A stretch of DNA of 64,000 nt from Psychromarinibacter sp048262455 (GCA_048262455.1 JBLXFD010000009.1:62001-126000), one strand, 5' to 3'. Numbered from the stretch's first letter, positions 1 through 9,050 are shown. The notes: generated by a model from the letters alone, not told the origin. Program-made: numbers and translations.

Positions 1-803
1 TGGCCCCCCATTCCCGGCACAAGCAGCGCCCGCATCAGGCGCAGGCAGGCGAGGAAGATCACCGCCGGCAGCACGACCATCCGCAGGAAATAGACGCCGC
101 TGAGGGTCAGCGAGGCGCGCAGCAGCTCGTCCGAGCGGTCCCAGAACAGCCCGCCCGCGCCGAGGTAGGCGCCGATCGTCTCGCGCCAGCCGCGCTCCTC
201 GGTGCCGGTCTCGCCGATCAGGGACCGGGCTTCCTCCGCGATCTGCTCCAGCGAGGCATTGGCCGCGTCCCACTGCGCCGCCGTTAGCCACTCGCCCGCC
301 CAGCTGCCCAGCGCCACCGCCAGCGGCAGCCCCACCGCCAGCGCCAGCCCCAGCCCGCCGCAGCCGGCCATGCCCCGGCGCAGCAGCGGCGGTGACCGGC
401 CGGCGGCCTCGCAGCCGCAGCGCGCCAGCAGCGCCGCCGCCAGCAGCGCGAAGCCGATGGCAGAGACCGGGCCTACCGACAGCGACAGCACCCCGTTCAG
501 CAGCGCCACCAGGAAGATCAGCTGCGAGACCTGCTCGACCGTGTCGTCCACCGGTTCCAACCACTTCAGCGGCTGGAAGGTGCCCGAGACGCCGAAGGAG
601 CCGCCTACCTCCACCTCCTGCACCGCCGAGAGGGCGGCGTTGATCGCCCGCAGCGACACGTAGGTGGCGGCGCTGGCCACCGCCACGTCGCGGTTGAACC
701 GTTCCGAGGCCGCCACCAAGGGGCTTTTGCCCGGCAGCAGCGCCAGCCAGAGGCACAGAACAGCCAGCGCCAGCGCCAGTGTCGAGCGGCCCGCGCGTTT
801 CAT
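1..803 (-). CDS. Membrane protein of unknown function, C-terminus off the window
   Basis: Reading leftward from an ATG at 803, the frame stays open for 267 codons and runs off the window edge, so the C-terminus is missing. The start (MKRAGRSTLALALAVLCLW) is a signal-anchor-like hydrophobic helix. At least four more hydrophobic segments follow, two in tandem near residues 95-130, one near 145-170 and one near 240-262, separated by soluble stretches. It begins 7 bases after the stop of the 2-hydroxyacid dehydrogenase and probably shares its transcript. I do not recognise the family and assign no function. Confidence 0.7.
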   Translation of the reverse strand, partial: MKRAGRSTLALALAVLCLWLALLPGKSPLVAASERFNRDVAVASAATYVSLRAINAALSAVQEVEVGGSFGVSGTFQPLKWLEPVDDTVEQVSQLIFLVALLNGVLSLSVGPVSAIGFALLAAALLARCGCEAAGRSPPLLRRGMAGCGGLGLALAVGLPLAVALGSWAGEWLTAAQWDAANASLEQIAEEARSLIGETGTEERGWRETIGAYLGAGGLFWDRSDELLRASLTLSGVYFLRMVVLPAVIFLACLRLMRALLVPGMGG

Positions 804-810
804 GGCGCGC

Positions 811-1797
811 TCACAGCATCGACGGCACGACGAGGTCCGGCGGCCGGTGCCCGTCGGCGAAGGTCTTGATGTTGATGATCACCTTCTCGCCCATTTCCGC
901 ACGCCCCTCGCGGGTGGCCGATCCCATGTGCGGCAGCAGCACCACGTTGCCCAGCTCGCGCAGCCGCGGGTTGATCTCGGAGGCGCGCTCCAGCACGTCC
1001 AGCCCGGCCCCCGCGATCTCCTGCGACCGCAGCATTCTCGTCAGCGCGTTCTCGTCGATCACCTCGCCGCGCGAGGTGTTGACGATTACCGCCGAGGGTT
1101 TCATCAGCTTCAGCCGCCGCGCGTTCATCAGGTGGTAGGTGGAGGGGGTGTGCGGGCAATTGACCGAGATCACGTTCATCCGGCTGACCATCTGGTCGAG
1201 CGAGACCCAGTAGGTCGCCTCCAGCTCGTCCTCCACCTCGGGGCGCAGGCGGCGGCGGTTGTGGTAGTGGATCTGCATCCCGAAGGCCCGCGCCCGCCGC
1301 GCCACCGCCTGGCCGATCCGGCCCATGCCGAGAATGCCCAGCCGCTGCCCGCCGATGCGCCCGCCGAGGAAGGCGGTGGGGGTCCAGCCGGTCCAGCTGC
1401 CTGCCTGCATCACCGCCAGCCCTTCCGGAATGCGCCGGGTCACCGCGAGGATCAGCGCCATGGCCATGTCGGCGGTGTCCTCTGTCACCACGCCCGGAGT
1501 GTTGGACACCAGGATGCCGCGCTGGCGGGCGCTGGCCACGTCGATGTGGTCCACCCCGGCGCCGAAATTTGCGATCAGCTTCAGCCGGTCGCCGGCCCGG
1601 GCCAGCAGCTCCTGGTCGATCCGGTCGGTGATGGTGGGCACCAGCACGTCGGTCCCGCGCATGGCCGCGGCAAGGTCTTCCCGGGTCATCGCCTGGTCGT
1701 CGCCGCGCAGGGTGACGTTGAACAGCTCGGACATCCGGGTCTCGACCACCTCGGGCAACCGTCGCGTCACGACAACACTCAGCCGCTCTCGAACCAT
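811..1797 (-). CDS. D-2-hydroxyacid dehydrogenase (glyoxylate/hydroxypyruvate reductase type)
   Basis: A 328-residue cytosolic NAD(P)-dependent oxidoreductase that should reduce a 2-oxoacid such as glyoxylate or hydroxypyruvate to the D-2-hydroxyacid. The Rossmann motif LGILGMGRIGQAVA is clear. It is followed by the family signatures NCPHTPSTYHLMN and VNTSRGEVIDENAL, and by a C-terminal LLPHMGSAT carrying the catalytic His; the GAGVDHID segment is the usual substrate loop. I start at ATG 1797 because GAGGAGGGG lies just upstream; the frame is open further but without a good ribosome site. The exact substrate cannot be read from the sequence. Confidence 0.93.
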   Translation of the reverse strand: MVRERLSVVVTRRLPEVVETRMSELFNVTLRGDDQAMTREDLAAAMRGTDVLVPTITDRIDQELLARAGDRLKLIANFGAGVDHIDVASARQRGILVSNTPGVVTEDTADMAMALILAVTRRIPEGLAVMQAGSWTGWTPTAFLGGRIGGQRLGILGMGRIGQAVARRARAFGMQIHYHNRRRLRPEVEDELEATYWVSLDQMVSRMNVISVNCPHTPSTYHLMNARRLKLMKPSAVIVNTSRGEVIDENALTRMLRSQEIAGAGLDVLERASEINPRLRELGNVVLLPHMGSATREGRAEMGEKVIINIKTFADGHRPPDLVVPSML

Positions 1798-1930
1798 GCC
1801 CGCCCCTCCTCGTGGTTTCCAAGTCCTCGGCGCGCTGGCAGAGTTGCAGGAACGGACGCGGGGCACAACCGCGCCGGAAGGGACAGGGACAGGTCCCGGG
1901 GCAGTGAGCGGAAATCAGGTGAACAGGATC

Positions 1931-2446
1931 ATGAGTCGCATCAGGACATGCGGAATCGCCGTGGCGCTGGCCATGGTCGTGGCGCTCTGCGCGGCACCCG
2001 GGCCGGCGACGGCGGCAGAGCTGGGGCCGGTGACCAACCTTCCCATCCCCCGCTTCGTGTCGCTCAAAGCAAGCGAGGGCAACGTGCGGCGCGGCCCGTC
2101 GCTGAGCCACCGGATCGACTGGGTCTACAAGCGGCGCAACATGCCGCTGGAGGTGGTGGCGGAATACGGCCACTGGCGCCGGGTGCGCGACCGCGACGGC
2201 GCCGGTGGCTGGGTGCACTACTCGTTGCTGTCGGGGGTGCGCACGGTGCTGGTGGAACAGGACATGCTGCCGCTGCTGATGAAACCCGACCCCGATTCCC
2301 CGGTGAACGCGCAGGTCGAGGCCGGGGTGGTGGCGCGGCTTGACGAATGCCGGAGCGGCTGGTGCCGGATCACCGCCGACGGCTACCGCGGCTGGGTGCC
2401 GGACCAGGCGATCTGGGGGCTGGAGCCGGAGGAATCGGGCCGCTGA
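1931..2446 (+). CDS. Secreted SH3-domain (SH3b) protein
   Basis: A 171-residue protein with a Sec signal peptide (hydrophobic core, cleavage near PATAA/EL) and two SH3-like repeats, the first around VRRGPSLSHRIDWVYKRR and the second around YRGWVPDQAIWG. The general form matches bacterial SH3 proteins of the periplasm that are thought to bind peptidoglycan or peptides. The start is ATG 1931; an in-frame GTG at 1919 is also possible. It diverges from the dehydrogenase gene, and the 133-base gap between them should hold both promoters. Specific role unknown. Confidence 0.85.
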   Translation: MSRIRTCGIAVALAMVVALCAAPGPATAAELGPVTNLPIPRFVSLKASEGNVRRGPSLSHRIDWVYKRRNMPLEVVAEYGHWRRVRDRDGAGGWVHYSLLSGVRTVLVEQDMLPLLMKPDPDSPVNAQVEAGVVARLDECRSGWCRITADGYRGWVPDQAIWGLEPEESGR

Positions 2447-2536
2447 GCCCGCCGCCGCCCCGGCCCGCCGCGCGTTGACAAGCCGCGCCGCGCACCCTTT
2501 GTAGCGCCCGAACGCCCACCGCACGAGGAATCGGCC

Positions 2537-3451
2537 ATGCCCGCGCCCGCCGCCCATCGCCTGAACGTCTCGGCGGGGCTCATGTCGGCCGCGGTGGCGC
2601 TGGTGCTGGTGCTGGCCAAGCTCTGGGCATTGTCCGTCACCGCCTCGCTGTCGGTGGCCGCCAGCCTTGCCGACAGCGCGCTGGACCTGATGGTGTCGCT
2701 GGGCGGACTGGCCGCCATCCTCTATGCCGCCAAGCCCGCCGACGACGACCACGCCTTCGGCCATTCCTCTGCCGAGGATCTTGCCGCGCTGGGCCAGTCC
2801 GGGGTGATTATCGCCTCTGCCGGGGCCATCGCCTGGGGCGCGGTGGCGCGGCTGATCGACGGGCCGCCCTCGCCCATCGCCAGCGAGGCCGGCGGCATCG
2901 CGGTCATGGGCCTGTCCATCGTCCTGACCACCGGGCTGGTGTTCTGGCAGCGCCGGGTGGTGCGGGAGACCGGCAATAAGGTGGTGGCGGCGGACCGGCT
3001 GCACTACCTCGGGGACCTGGTGCCGAACGTGGGCGCGATCGTCGCGCTGGTGGCCTCGGCGCAGTTCGGCCTGGGGCAGGTGGACAGCGTGGTGGCGCTG
3101 GGCGCGGCGGCGATGCTGGCGGTGGGGGCGCTGCGGATCGGCAAGGGGGCCTGGGACGCGCTGATGGACCGCGCGGCGCAGCCCGAGATGATCGAGGGGA
3201 TCGACCGTATCGCCTCCGGCTTCCCCGGCGTGCTGGGACACCACGACCTGAAGACGCGGACCGCCGGGTCCGTGGTCTTCGTCAACCTGCATATAGAACT
3301 GGACGGAACGCAGAGCCTGTCAGAGGCCCATGCCATCGGCGCGGCGCTGCGGCGGGCGATCCTGAAGGCCTACCCGCAGGCGGACGTCATGATACACAAG
3401 GACCCGGCGGGCGAAGAGCCGCACCCGGACGACCCGCAGAAACACACGTAG
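2537..3451 (+). CDS. Cation diffusion facilitator (CDF) family metal efflux transporter
   Basis: A 304-residue inner-membrane transporter with the CDF layout: paired helices, the metal-site motif DSALDLMVSLGGL in helix 2, HAFGHSSAEDLAAL in the loop to helix 3, further helices to about residue 200, and a C-terminal cytoplasmic metallochaperone-like domain (GHHDLKTRTAGSVVFVNLHI). It should export Zn(II), Fe(II) or another divalent cation by proton antiport; selectivity cannot be read safely. GAGGAA precedes the ATG. It converges on the P460-like gene across a strong hairpin. Confidence 0.92.
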   Translation: MPAPAAHRLNVSAGLMSAAVALVLVLAKLWALSVTASLSVAASLADSALDLMVSLGGLAAILYAAKPADDDHAFGHSSAEDLAALGQSGVIIASAGAIAWGAVARLIDGPPSPIASEAGGIAVMGLSIVLTTGLVFWQRRVVRETGNKVVAADRLHYLGDLVPNVGAIVALVASAQFGLGQVDSVVALGAAAMLAVGALRIGKGAWDALMDRAAQPEMIEGIDRIASGFPGVLGHHDLKTRTAGSVVFVNLHIELDGTQSLSEAHAIGAALRRAILKAYPQADVMIHKDPAGEEPHPDDPQKHT

Positions 3452-3474
3452 GCGGCGCGGCCTCCCGCGCCGCC
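3451..3474. terminator. Bidirectional hairpin terminator candidate
   Basis: A perfect 10-bp GC stem (GGCGGCGCGG / CCGCGCCGCC) with the tetraloop CCTC lies between the convergent CDF and P460-like genes. There is no strong T-run on either side, so termination is inferred from position and stability. Confidence 0.55.
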
Positions 3475-3494
3475 AGGGGACTTAGCCGGGTGAC

Positions 3495-4049
3495 TTAGCG
3501 GTCCATCAGCATCTTGGACACGTCGGCGTCGGTGACGAACAGGTAATCGTCGCCGCCCGCGTTCTGGTGACAGGCGATGCAGCCCGCGTCGCCGCCCTTG
3601 CCCACGAGACCGGCAAGCGCCATGCCCTTCGGGTTCTGGTCCAGCGTCCCGTCCGGCAGGTACTTGGCGTAGAACCAGTCCTGGGTCTCGGCGTCATAGC
3701 CCGCCTCGCGCTTGAACATCACGGTAACCGCGCCAAGATGCCCGGCCGGATCGGCAAGCACCTCGTCCACCTCGACCCCTTCGGGGCCGTAGTTGTTCTT
3801 GATCACCAGCGCGCCCTCGTGGCCGCCGATGGTCACCGTGGTGAACAGCGTGGTCAGCTGGAAGCCGTGCGGCTCGCTGCCGGCATAGGGCATGACCATG
3901 GGCGCGTCCGGCCCGGCGACATTGGCCGCGACCATCGCCTCCCAGATCTGCGCGGCGTAATCCTGGTCTTCCTGGCCGCCGAACGGCTGCGCCACGGCCG
4001 CGGTGGCAAAAACGATACTCGCAACACCGATGGCTGTCGTCCTGAACAT
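3495..4049 (-). CDS. Cytochrome P460-family periplasmic haem protein
   Basis: A 184-residue protein with a signal peptide (cleavage near AAVA/QP) and a single CxxCH haem-attachment site (C157, C160, H161) close to the C-terminus. The body matches the P460 pattern: an LVIKNNYGPEG strand, VMFKREAGYD, then DWFYAKYLPDG before the haem site. Known P460 proteins oxidise hydroxylamine or related nitrogen species and carry a Lys-haem crosslink; the crosslinking Lys cannot be assigned here. The start at 4049 follows GGGAGG at good spacing. No nitrogen-oxide genes adjoin it, so the substrate is open. Confidence 0.8.
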   Translation of the reverse strand: MFRTTAIGVASIVFATAAVAQPFGGQEDQDYAAQIWEAMVAANVAGPDAPMVMPYAGSEPHGFQLTTLFTTVTIGGHEGALVIKNNYGPEGVEVDEVLADPAGHLGAVTVMFKREAGYDAETQDWFYAKYLPDGTLDQNPKGMALAGLVGKGGDAGCIACHQNAGGDDYLFVTDADVSKMLMDR

Positions 4050-4205
4050 GATGTCCTCCCCTGGGGTATTCAGCGGCCGTGACTGGCCGCGTGGCACAGG
4101 GTAGGGGAATTTAACCAGCAAGTACGGGTACTTCACGACCAGTTGCGTGGCCGTGACCGTGGTTTCACGCGAACGTGGCGGGCAATGCGCGCAATGTCAT
4201 TTGTG

Positions 4206-6233
4206 TTACATTGCGCCGGCCAGACCGCGTCCTTTCAGCAACGCCTCGACCCCCGGCATGCGGCCCCGGAAGCGCAGGTACAGCTGCTCCGCCTCCTCCG
4301 ACCCGCCTGCCGACAGCACGTGCTGCTCCAGCTTCCGCGCCATTTCCGAATCAAACGGCCCGCCGGCCTCCTCGAAGGCTGCGAAGGCGTCGGCGTCCAT
4401 CACCTCGGACCACATGTAGCTGTAGTACCCGGAAGAGTACCCGTCGCCCGAGAAGACATGCGCGAAATGCGGCGTGGCGTGGCGCATGCGGATCGCCCGC
4501 GGCATGCCCAGCGCGTCGAGGATCTCTGCCTGCCGCGCCATGGGGTCGGCGGGGGGCGGGCCGGCGTGGAACTCCAGGTCCACCATGGCCGAGGCCACGT
4601 ATTCCACCGTCGAGAACCCCATGTCGTAGGTCGCGGCGGCAAGCAGCCGCTCCAGCATCTCGCGCGGCATCGGCGCGCCGGTGGTGGCGTGGGTGGCGTA
4701 CTCGGCCAGCACCTCGGGCACCTCCAGCCAATGCTCGTAAAGCTGGCTGGGCAGTTCCACGAAGTCCCGCGCCACCGAGGTGCCGGAGATCGATTCGTAG
4801 GTCACATCGGACAGCATCTGGTGCAGCGCGTGCCCGAACTCGTGGAACAGCGTCCGCGCGTCGTCGTAGCTGAGCAGCGCGGGCTTGCCCTTCTCCGGTT
4901 TGGCGAAGTTGCAGACATTGACCACGATCGGCCGCACCTCGCCCTCCAGCTTCTGCTGCTGGCGCATGGCAGAGCACCAGGCGCCGGAGCGTTTCGAGCC
5001 GCGCGCGAAGTAGTCCAGCACCAGCACCGCCATGTGCCGCCCGTCCCGCGAGACTTCGAAGGTGCGCACGTCGGGGTGGTATTTCGGCAGGTCGGCCTCG
5101 TGAAATTCCAGCCCGAACAGGCGGTTCGCGCAGCCAAAGGCTGCCTCAAGCATCCGCTCCAGCTGCAGGTAAGGTTTCAGCTCGGCCTCGTCGAGGTCAT
5201 GCTCGGCGCGCCGCCGCTTCTCGGAATAATAGCGCCAGTCCCAGGGCTCCAGCTCGCCGTTCACCCCGTCGGCGCGCATCATGTCGGTCAGCACTTCGGC
5301 ATCCGCCAGCGCCTGCGCCCGCGCCGGCCGCCAGACCTGCGTCAGCAGCTCGCGCACGGCGTCGGGGGTGCCGGCCATCTCTGTCTCCAGCTTGTAGTCG
5401 GCGAAGCTTTCGTACCCCAGCAGCCTCGCCCGCTCCTGCCGCAGCTGCAGGATCTCGGCGGCGATGGCGCGGTTGTCGGTCTCGCCGCCGTTCGCCCCCC
5501 GCGAGGTCCAGGCCTCGTAGGCGCGCTGGCGCAGGTCGCGGCGCGGCGAGAACTGCAGGAACGGCACGATCAGCGACCGCGACAGCGTCACCACCGGCCC
5601 CGGCGCGCCCTGCTCCTGCCCCGCCGCGCGGGCGGCGTCGACGACGAAGTCCGGCAGCCCCTCCAGGTCCGCCTCGGCCAGGTCCATGTGCCAGCCCCGC
5701 TCGTCCGCCAGCAGGTTCTGGGTGAACTGCGTGCCCAGCACCGCCAGCCGCTCCTTCACCTGCGACAGCCGCGCCCGCTCCTCGCCCTCCAGCCGCGCGC
5801 CGGCGCGCAGGAACCCGCGGTGCGTCAGGTACAGCAGGCGCATCTGCTCGTCCGTCAGCCCAAGGCTCTCGCGCCGCGTCCACAGGTCCTCGATCCGGGC
5901 GAACAGCTTGCGGTTCATCGTCACCTCGGACCCGAACTGCGCCAGCTTCGGCGAAAAGTCCCGCTGCAGCGCCTGCCGCGCGTCGTTGCTGTCGGCCCCG
6001 GCGAGGCCGAAGAACACCGACAGCACCCGGCCCAGCGCGGCGTCGTACCGTTCCATCGCCTCAATGGTGTTGGCAAAGCTGGCGGGCTCGGGGTTGTCGG
6101 CAATTTGCGCCACCCCGGTACGGGCCTCCTCCATCGCGGCGGCGAAGGCCCCGGCAAAGTCGTCGTCGGAAATCCGGTCGAAGGGCGGCATGGCGTGGGG
6201 GGTGTCCCAGCGCGCGAGCAGCGGGTTGGTCAT
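4206..6233 (-). CDS. dcp: M3-family metallopeptidase, peptidyl-dipeptidase Dcp type
   Basis: A 675-residue zinc peptidase, normal for the M3A family. The zinc motif HEFGH is at residues 464-468, followed by the usual downstream Glu region (SGTSVARDFVELPSQLYEHW). The N-terminus (MTNPLLARWDTPHAMPPFD) is the typical Dcp start, which is why I use ATG 6233. Dcp removes dipeptides from the C-termini of peptides in the cytoplasm or periplasm; no signal peptide is visible, so cytoplasmic turnover is likely. Oligopeptidase A is the main alternative name. Confidence 0.93.
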   Translation of the reverse strand: MTNPLLARWDTPHAMPPFDRISDDDFAGAFAAAMEEARTGVAQIADNPEPASFANTIEAMERYDAALGRVLSVFFGLAGADSNDARQALQRDFSPKLAQFGSEVTMNRKLFARIEDLWTRRESLGLTDEQMRLLYLTHRGFLRAGARLEGEERARLSQVKERLAVLGTQFTQNLLADERGWHMDLAEADLEGLPDFVVDAARAAGQEQGAPGPVVTLSRSLIVPFLQFSPRRDLRQRAYEAWTSRGANGGETDNRAIAAEILQLRQERARLLGYESFADYKLETEMAGTPDAVRELLTQVWRPARAQALADAEVLTDMMRADGVNGELEPWDWRYYSEKRRRAEHDLDEAELKPYLQLERMLEAAFGCANRLFGLEFHEADLPKYHPDVRTFEVSRDGRHMAVLVLDYFARGSKRSGAWCSAMRQQQKLEGEVRPIVVNVCNFAKPEKGKPALLSYDDARTLFHEFGHALHQMLSDVTYESISGTSVARDFVELPSQLYEHWLEVPEVLAEYATHATTGAPMPREMLERLLAAATYDMGFSTVEYVASAMVDLEFHAGPPPADPMARQAEILDALGMPRAIRMRHATPHFAHVFSGDGYSSGYYSYMWSEVMDADAFAAFEEAGGPFDSEMARKLEQHVLSAGGSEEAEQLYLRFRGRMPGVEALLKGRGLAGAM

Positions 6234-6298
6234 GGGGGCTCCTGTCTCGGTCTGCCCCCAACCTAGGCACCCCGCCGCGCCGCCGCCAGAGGGAGCGC

Positions 6299-7330
6299 TC
6301 AGATCCCGCCGCACACCGCGCAGCCGGGGCGCCGGCGCAGGGCGATCCGGCGGCTCTCGCCGTAAAGCGCGTCGTAGATCAGCATCTGCCCCGCCAGCCC
6401 CTCGCCCGCCCCGGTAATCGCCTTCACCGCCTCGGCGGCCATCATCGCGCCCACCACCCCGGGCAGCGGCCCCAAGACCCCCGCCTCGGCGCAGGAAGGC
6501 GCCAGGTGCGGCGCCGGCGGCTCGGGGAAGACGCAGGCATAGCAGGGGGCGCCGGCGGCGGGATGGAACAGGCTCACCTGCCCCTCCCACTGCGCCAGCG
6601 CGCCGGACACCAGCGGCCGCCCGGTGGCGACGCAGGCGGCGTTCACGGCATAGCGGGTGTCGAAATTGTCGGTGCCGTCCAGCACAAGGTCGTAGTCGCC
6701 CACCAAGTCAGCGGCCATGTCGGGCGTCAGACGACGGTGGTAGGGACGCACGTCGACGTAGGGGTTCAGCGCCCGCATCGCCACCTCGGCGGAGAACACC
6801 TTGGGCATCCCGATCCGCGTGTCGGCATGGACGATCTGCCGCTGCAGGTTGGTCGCCTCCACCACGTCGGCGTCGATCACCCCGATCCGTCCCACCCCGG
6901 CCGCCGCCAGGTACAGCAGCGCCGGAGAGCCGAGGCCCCCGGCCCCCACCACCAGCACCTTCGCCTGCTTCAGCGCCTTCTGCCCGGGCCCGCCGATCTC
7001 GCGCAGCATGATGTGGCGCGCGTATCGCTCCACCTCGCCGGGCGCATAGGTGCCCGGCACCGGCACGGCATCCGGCGCGGCCCGCGCCTTCACCCGCCGC
7101 AGCAGCCGGCCGTAGCCGAAGACCGCCGCCGCCAGCGCCCCCAGCACCAGCCATTCGCCAAGGCTGCCACCGAAGACCGCCCGCGCGGGATGTCCGGCGG
7201 GCAGCGCCACCTGCAGCGCCAGCACCCCGACGTACAGCAGCGCCACCATGGTCCAGCGCGCGGCCGAGGGCGCGCCCAGCAGCCGCCCCAGGCCCCAGAG
7301 CGCCGCGGCGCAGACCAGGAACCAGACCAT
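6299..7330 (-). CDS. Membrane-anchored HesA/MoeB/ThiF-family adenylyltransferase
   Basis: A 343-residue E1-like enzyme. The ATP site GAGGLGSP is at residues 129-136, with LQRQIVH, DGTDNFDTRY, and two zinc Cys pairs (CYAC, CAVC) as in MoeB/ThiF, which adenylate the C-terminal glycine of ubiquitin-like sulfur carriers. Unlike soluble MoeB, the first 80 residues form about three hydrophobic segments (near 3-19, 26-43, 58-76), so the catalytic domain is probably tethered to the inner membrane. Its ATG shares one base with the dut stop (TGATG), implying coupled translation. Confidence 0.9.
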   Translation of the reverse strand: MVWFLVCAAALWGLGRLLGAPSAARWTMVALLYVGVLALQVALPAGHPARAVFGGSLGEWLVLGALAAAVFGYGRLLRRVKARAAPDAVPVPGTYAPGEVERYARHIMLREIGGPGQKALKQAKVLVVGAGGLGSPALLYLAAAGVGRIGVIDADVVEATNLQRQIVHADTRIGMPKVFSAEVAMRALNPYVDVRPYHRRLTPDMAADLVGDYDLVLDGTDNFDTRYAVNAACVATGRPLVSGALAQWEGQVSLFHPAAGAPCYACVFPEPPAPHLAPSCAEAGVLGPLPGVVGAMMAAEAVKAITGAGEGLAGQMLIYDALYGESRRIALRRRPGCAVCGGI

Positions 7331-7794
7331 CAGTCCTTCCCGGTGGAGCCGAAGCCCCCGGCCCCGCGTCCACTGTCCCCCAGCGCCGCCACCTCCTCGA
7401 ACCCCGCCCGCAGAACCGGCGCCAGCACCATCTGCGCAATCCGCGCACCGTGCTCCACAGTGAACGCCTCAGCGCCGTGGTTCACCAGAATCACCCCCAG
7501 CGGCCCACGATAGTCGCTGTCGATCGTCCCCACCCCGTTGGCCAGCCCGATCCCCTGCTTCAGCGCCAGCCCGGACCGCGCCCGCAACTGCACCTCGAAC
7601 CCTTCGGGGATCTCCAGCCGCAACCCGGTCGGCACCAGCGCCCGCGCCCCCGGCGCCAGCACGATCCCCGCGCCACGCTGCGCCTCCGGCAGGTTGGCAC
7701 GCAGATCCGCGCCCGCCGCCCCGACGCTCTCATAGGACGGCAGCGGCACCGAATGGTCAGCCCCCGCCTCCCGCAGCACCCGGATCACCGGCAT
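7330..7794 (-). CDS. dut: dUTP diphosphatase
   Basis: A 154-residue trimeric dUTPase that hydrolyses dUTP to dUMP and pyrophosphate, keeping uracil out of DNA and feeding dTMP synthesis. The five conserved motifs are present: AGADLRA, RARSGLA, GTIDSDYRG, RIAQMVLAP and the C-terminal RGAGGFGSTG. The start at 7794 follows a GGGGGG-type ribosome site. It sits between coaBC and the ThiF-like gene on the same strand, an arrangement I recognise from Rhodobacterales. Confidence 0.97.
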   Translation of the reverse strand: MPVIRVLREAGADHSVPLPSYESVGAAGADLRANLPEAQRGAGIVLAPGARALVPTGLRLEIPEGFEVQLRARSGLALKQGIGLANGVGTIDSDYRGPLGVILVNHGAEAFTVEHGARIAQMVLAPVLRAGFEEVAALGDSGRGAGGFGSTGKD

Positions 7795-7853
7795 GGGCGC
7801 ACCCCCCCGCTTCTTCTGGTTCCAAATATCCCCGCCGGAGGCATAGAAAGTCG

Positions 7854-9050
7854 CTATCCCAACGCCTCGGCCAGGCGCGCCGCCAGACGTTCCGCGACCG
7901 CGTCCTTGCCCATCCGCGGCCAGCCCTCGGCCCCGCCCTCGGTGATCAGCGTCACCGCGTTCTCGCTGCCGCCCATCACGCCGCTTTCCGGCGAGACATC
8001 GTTGGCCACGATCCAGTCGCAGCCCTTGCGCGCCCGCTTGGCGGTGGCATGCTCCACCACCTTCTCGGTCTCGGCGGCAAAGCCCACCACCAGCCGCGGC
8101 CGCCCCGCGCCCATGCCCGCGACCCCGGCAAGGATGTCCGGGTTCTCGGCAAACTCCAGCGCCGGGGGCCTTCCGCTGCCGTCCTTCTTGATCTTCTGTC
8201 CCGCGTCCCGCGCCATCCGCCAGTCGGCAACCGCCGCGGCGAAGACCGCAGCGTCGGCGGGCAGCGCTTGTGTCACCGCCGCCTGCATCTGCCGCGCGGT
8301 CTCGACCCGCACCACCTTCACCCCCTCGGGGGGCGGCACCGTGGCGGGGCCGGTGACGAAAGTCACCCGCGCGCCCAGCGCCGCCAGCGCCCGGGCCAGC
8401 GCGGTGCCCTGCGCGCCGGAGGACCGGTTGGCAATGTAGCGGACCGGGTCGATCGGCTCGTGGGTCGGGCCCGAGGTGACGATCACGTGGCGGCCCTTCA
8501 GCGGCCCCTCCCCCAGCGCGGCGCGCACCGCCTCGACGATCGCCGCGGGTTCGGACATCCGGCCCGGTCCGGTCTCGCCGCAGGCCATGTCGCCCACTTC
8601 GGGGCCCACCACCCGCACCCCGTCGCCGCGAAGGGTGGCGAGGTTGCGGCGAGTCGCGGGGTGGTCCCACATCCGCACGTTCATCGCGGGGGCGATCAGC
8701 ACCGGCTTGTCGGTGGCCATCAGCACTGTCGAGGCAAGGTCGTCCGCGTGCCCGCCGGCCATCTTCGCCATCAGGTCGGCGGTGCAGGGGGCGACCACCA
8801 GCAGGTCGGCATCGCGGCTAAGCTCGATATGCCCCATCTCCGCCTCGTCGGTCAGGTCGAAAAGGTCGCGGTAGACCTTCTGCGCCGCCAGCGCCGAGGC
8901 GGACAGGGGCGTCACGAAGTGCTCCGCCGCGCGGGTCAGCACCGGCACCACCGAGGCGCCCTCGCGCCGAAGCAGCCGGATCAGCTCCAGCGACTTGAAG
9001 GCGGCGATGCCGCCCCCGATGATCAACAGAACACGCTTTCCGGCCAGCAT
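7854..9050 (-). CDS. coaBC: Bifunctional phosphopantothenoylcysteine decarboxylase / phosphopantothenate-cysteine ligase
   Basis: A 398-residue fusion enzyme for two consecutive steps of coenzyme A synthesis. The N-terminal flavoprotein decarboxylase half shows IIGGGIAAFKSLELIRLL, the catalytic His context MWDHPAT and the substrate-clamp region around MACGETGPGRM. The C-terminal synthetase half begins near VIVTSGPTHEPIDPVRYI and contains KIKK and the Asn-Asp motif IVANDVS. The start at 9050 (MLAGKR) has GGGGGAAGCGG upstream. It heads a same-strand group with dut and the ThiF-like gene. Confidence 0.97.
   Translation of the reverse strand: MLAGKRVLLIIGGGIAAFKSLELIRLLRREGASVVPVLTRAAEHFVTPLSASALAAQKVYRDLFDLTDEAEMGHIELSRDADLLVVAPCTADLMAKMAGGHADDLASTVLMATDKPVLIAPAMNVRMWDHPATRRNLATLRGDGVRVVGPEVGDMACGETGPGRMSEPAAIVEAVRAALGEGPLKGRHVIVTSGPTHEPIDPVRYIANRSSGAQGTALARALAALGARVTFVTGPATVPPPEGVKVVRVETARQMQAAVTQALPADAAVFAAAVADWRMARDAGQKIKKDGSGRPPALEFAENPDILAGVAGMGAGRPRLVVGFAAETEKVVEHATAKRARKGCDWIVANDVSPESGVMGGSENAVTLITEGGAEGWPRMGKDAVAERLAARLAEALG

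Noticed and set aside
800..3292. Open frame of 830 codons on the minus strand opposite the CDF and SH3 genes
   Set aside because: It runs through three real genes in other frames, lacks a ribosome site and has low-complexity His/Arg/Gly composition.
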